Positions 5,531 through 6,182 of a stretch of DNA of 6,182 bases are shown one piece after another; positions within the stretch are counted from its first letter, which is position 1; every line of letters starts with the position of its first letter. The notes under the pieces were generated by a model. The model ran no database searches, was not told where the DNA came from, and was given only the letters and a program-made list of their open reading frames with translations. The DNA is from Ruminococcus sp. UBA3387 (GTDB lineage: Bacteria > Bacillota > Clostridia > Oscillospirales > Ruminococcaceae): contig DEPR01000050.1 in NCBI GenBank assembly GCA_002358895.1, positions 13,112 to 19,293 on the forward strand, given 5' to 3'. The translations under genes and the position numbers were made by a program.

Positions 5531-5803
5531 CTATTTAAACAGCTTCCCGATTGCAGACAGCTTTTTTCTCCGACTCTTATCACCGTAGCACAGGCTCCAT
5601 ATATCACCCTCTATGGACAGATCCCCTGTTTCCACGCTCATTTCGTTTATGTGCAGGTTCTGACCACGGATTGTCAGCTCACCAAGCTGAGTAAAAAGGC
5701 ATATGACGTCCTCGTTGAAGCTGTCTACATCAGTTACTCCCGAAAGCACCAGATGAGAACGATTTTCCAGAATAAGATTATGTCTGCCCTGAATTTCAGT
5801 CAT
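5531..5803 (-). CDS. yabP: Sporulation protein YabP (YabP/YqfC family)
   Basis: YabP is a small sporulation protein made in the mother cell under sigma-E in Bacillus subtilis and linked to proper spore assembly; its biochemical role is unclear. The 90-residue product has the family pattern HNLILENRSHLVLSGVTDVDSFNEDVICLFTQLGELTIRGQNLHINEMSVETGDLSIEGDI, a run of short beta strands with the LxLxGVxDVxSF and GxLxIxGxxLHI motifs. There is no signal peptide or membrane segment. A basic RRKK stretch lies near the C-terminus. The ATG (5801-5803) is preceded by GGGAGG with a 7-nt spacer. It is the first gene of the cluster, with candidate sigma-E promoters upstream. The yabO homologue that precedes yabP in Bacillus is absent; ppdK, divergent, takes that place. 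Confidence 0.95.
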   Translation of the reverse strand: MTEIQGRHNLILENRSHLVLSGVTDVDSFNEDVICLFTQLGELTIRGQNLHINEMSVETGDLSIEGDIWSLCYGDKSRRKKLSAIGKLFK

Positions 5804-5833
5804 ATTAATTCCTCCCGTAAATTTATACTATTA

Positions 5834-5861
5834 TATATATGAACAGCGAGAAAAAATATGT
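5834..5861 (-). promoter_or_regulatory. Candidate sigma-E promoter of yabPQ (proximal)
   Basis: ACATATT (5855-5861) closely matches the sigma-E -35 core ATATT. It is followed after 13 nt by CATATATA (5834-5841), a partial match to the -10 CATACA-T. The predicted leader is about 25 nt. An overlapping TATAAT (5830-5835) could instead serve sigma-A, but no -35 for it is seen. Confidence 0.45.
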
Positions 5862-5890
5862 TTTTGCATATATCTGCAGGATTTTATGCA

Positions 5891-5919
5891 GTTGTATGAA
5901 CTATTCACGATTAATAAGT
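5891..5919 (-). promoter_or_regulatory. Candidate sigma-E promoter of yabPQ (distal)
   Basis: The -10-like CATACAAC (5891-5898) differs from the sigma-E consensus CATACA-T at one informative base. The -35-like ACTTATT (5913-5919) is 14 nt upstream, the consensus spacing. It would give a leader of about 80 nt containing the inverted repeat at 5865-5890. Confidence 0.4.
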
Positions 5920-5956
5920 AAAAAGATTGTGCAAAATGCTATGTAAAAAAATTGGG

Positions 5957-5993
5957 AAAAACTATAGTATTTTTTTAAAAAATCTGCTATAAT
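5957..5993 (+). promoter_or_regulatory. ppdK promoter with extended -10 and overlapping dyad
   Basis: TGCTATAAT (5985-5993) is an extended -10 element. The -35 position (about 5965-5970, TAGTAT) is poor, as is common with extended -10 promoters. The predicted start is near 6000, giving a leader of about 100 nt with a small hairpin ACCGT/ACGGT (6003-6019). A 16-bp near-palindrome centred on ACTATAGT (5957-5972) covers the -35 region and could be an operator. Confidence 0.55.
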
Positions 5994-6099
5994 ATATTTA
6001 CTACCGTATGCTCGACGGTCAAAACGGCTGTCAGTTTGGTGATGTTTAAAACAATCATTCAAAAAGCAACGGAATACAAATTTTTGGAGGTATATACCA

Positions 6100-6182
6100 A
6101 TGAGCAAAAAGTGGGTTTATTTGTTCTCAGAGGGCGACGCTTCAATGAGAGAGCTCCTCGGCGGTAAAGGTGCTAACCTTGC
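6100..6182 (+). CDS. ppdK: Pyruvate, phosphate dikinase, N-terminal fragment cut by window edge
   Basis: PPDK interconverts pyruvate, ATP and phosphate with phosphoenolpyruvate, AMP and diphosphate; in anaerobic Clostridia it often works in glycolysis in place of or beside pyruvate kinase. Only 27 codons plus two bases are present. They read MSKKWVYLFSEGDASMRELLGGKGANL, the characteristic N-terminus with the LLGGKGANL motif of the ATP-grasp nucleotide-binding domain. The full protein is about 870-880 residues. The ATG (6100-6102) follows GGAGG (6086-6090) by 9 nt. PEP synthase shares a related GGKGANL motif, but the YLFSEGDASMRELL lead-in fits PPDK. It is transcribed away from yabP. Confidence 0.92.
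   Translation, partial: MSKKWVYLFSEGDASMRELLGGKGANL

Noticed and set aside
6089..6098. GGTATATACC palindrome overlapping the ppdK SD
   Set aside because: A 10-bp AT-rich palindrome is easily chance. It could not form a stable hairpin, and I see no second copy.
5901..6107. 68-codon minus-strand frame between yabP and ppdK
   Set aside because: It overlaps the ppdK promoter and start codon and the distal yabP promoter, and has no SD or recognisable sequence.

Overview
The window reads as chromosome of a spore-forming member of the Clostridia (Bacillota), perhaps Oscillospiraceae-like. The basis is the S10 protein (it carries the Firmicutes-type [14 protein letters not shown] stretch), strong AGGAGG ribosome binding sites with GTG and TTG starts, sporulation genes yabP and yabQ, and moderately AT-rich spacers. 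The family-level guess is soft. I see no mobile element, CRISPR array, tRNA or rRNA.

Layout, right to left on the minus strand. (1) A sporulation/division cluster at 5803-4115: yabP, yabQ, a divIC-type gene and a yabR-type S1-domain gene. This is the same order as in Bacillus subtilis. It closes with a clean intrinsic terminator at 4084-4108. (2) A lone unrecognised lipoprotein gene, 4043-3396. (3) The start of the S10 ribosomal protein operon: rpsJ, rplC, rplD, rplW and rplB, the last cut off at the left edge. On the plus strand only the first 27 codons of pyruvate phosphate dikinase (ppdK) appear, at 6100-6182, divergent from yabP.

The non-coding parts are unusually informative. The S10 operon has a very good sigma-A-type promoter at 3284-3312 and a leader of about 358 nt. 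The leader is built of consecutive hairpins and ends in an intrinsic-terminator-like hairpin (3020-3052). An upstream element can pair with the terminator's 5' arm, which suggests transcription attenuation. The rpsJ-rplC spacer holds two hairpins and a repeated decamer that offers two alternative pairings. Between rplW and rplB, normally close neighbours, lies a 231-nt spacer that folds on paper into four contiguous structured units, including a four-way junction with a GNRA-type loop. This is the best candidate here for an undescribed RNA element.

How the parts work together: the ribosomal genes are one co-transcribed unit with tight spacing (17 nt between rplC and rplD; a 1-nt rplD/rplW overlap), interrupted by structured spacers that could set the balance of S10, L3/L4/L23 and L2. 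In the sporulation cluster, candidate sigma-E-type promoters before yabP and a sigma-A-type promoter overlapping the end of yabQ would let yabPQ be sporulation-specific while divIC and yabR are also made in growing cells. All RNA folds were drawn by eye, with no energy calculation or alignment.
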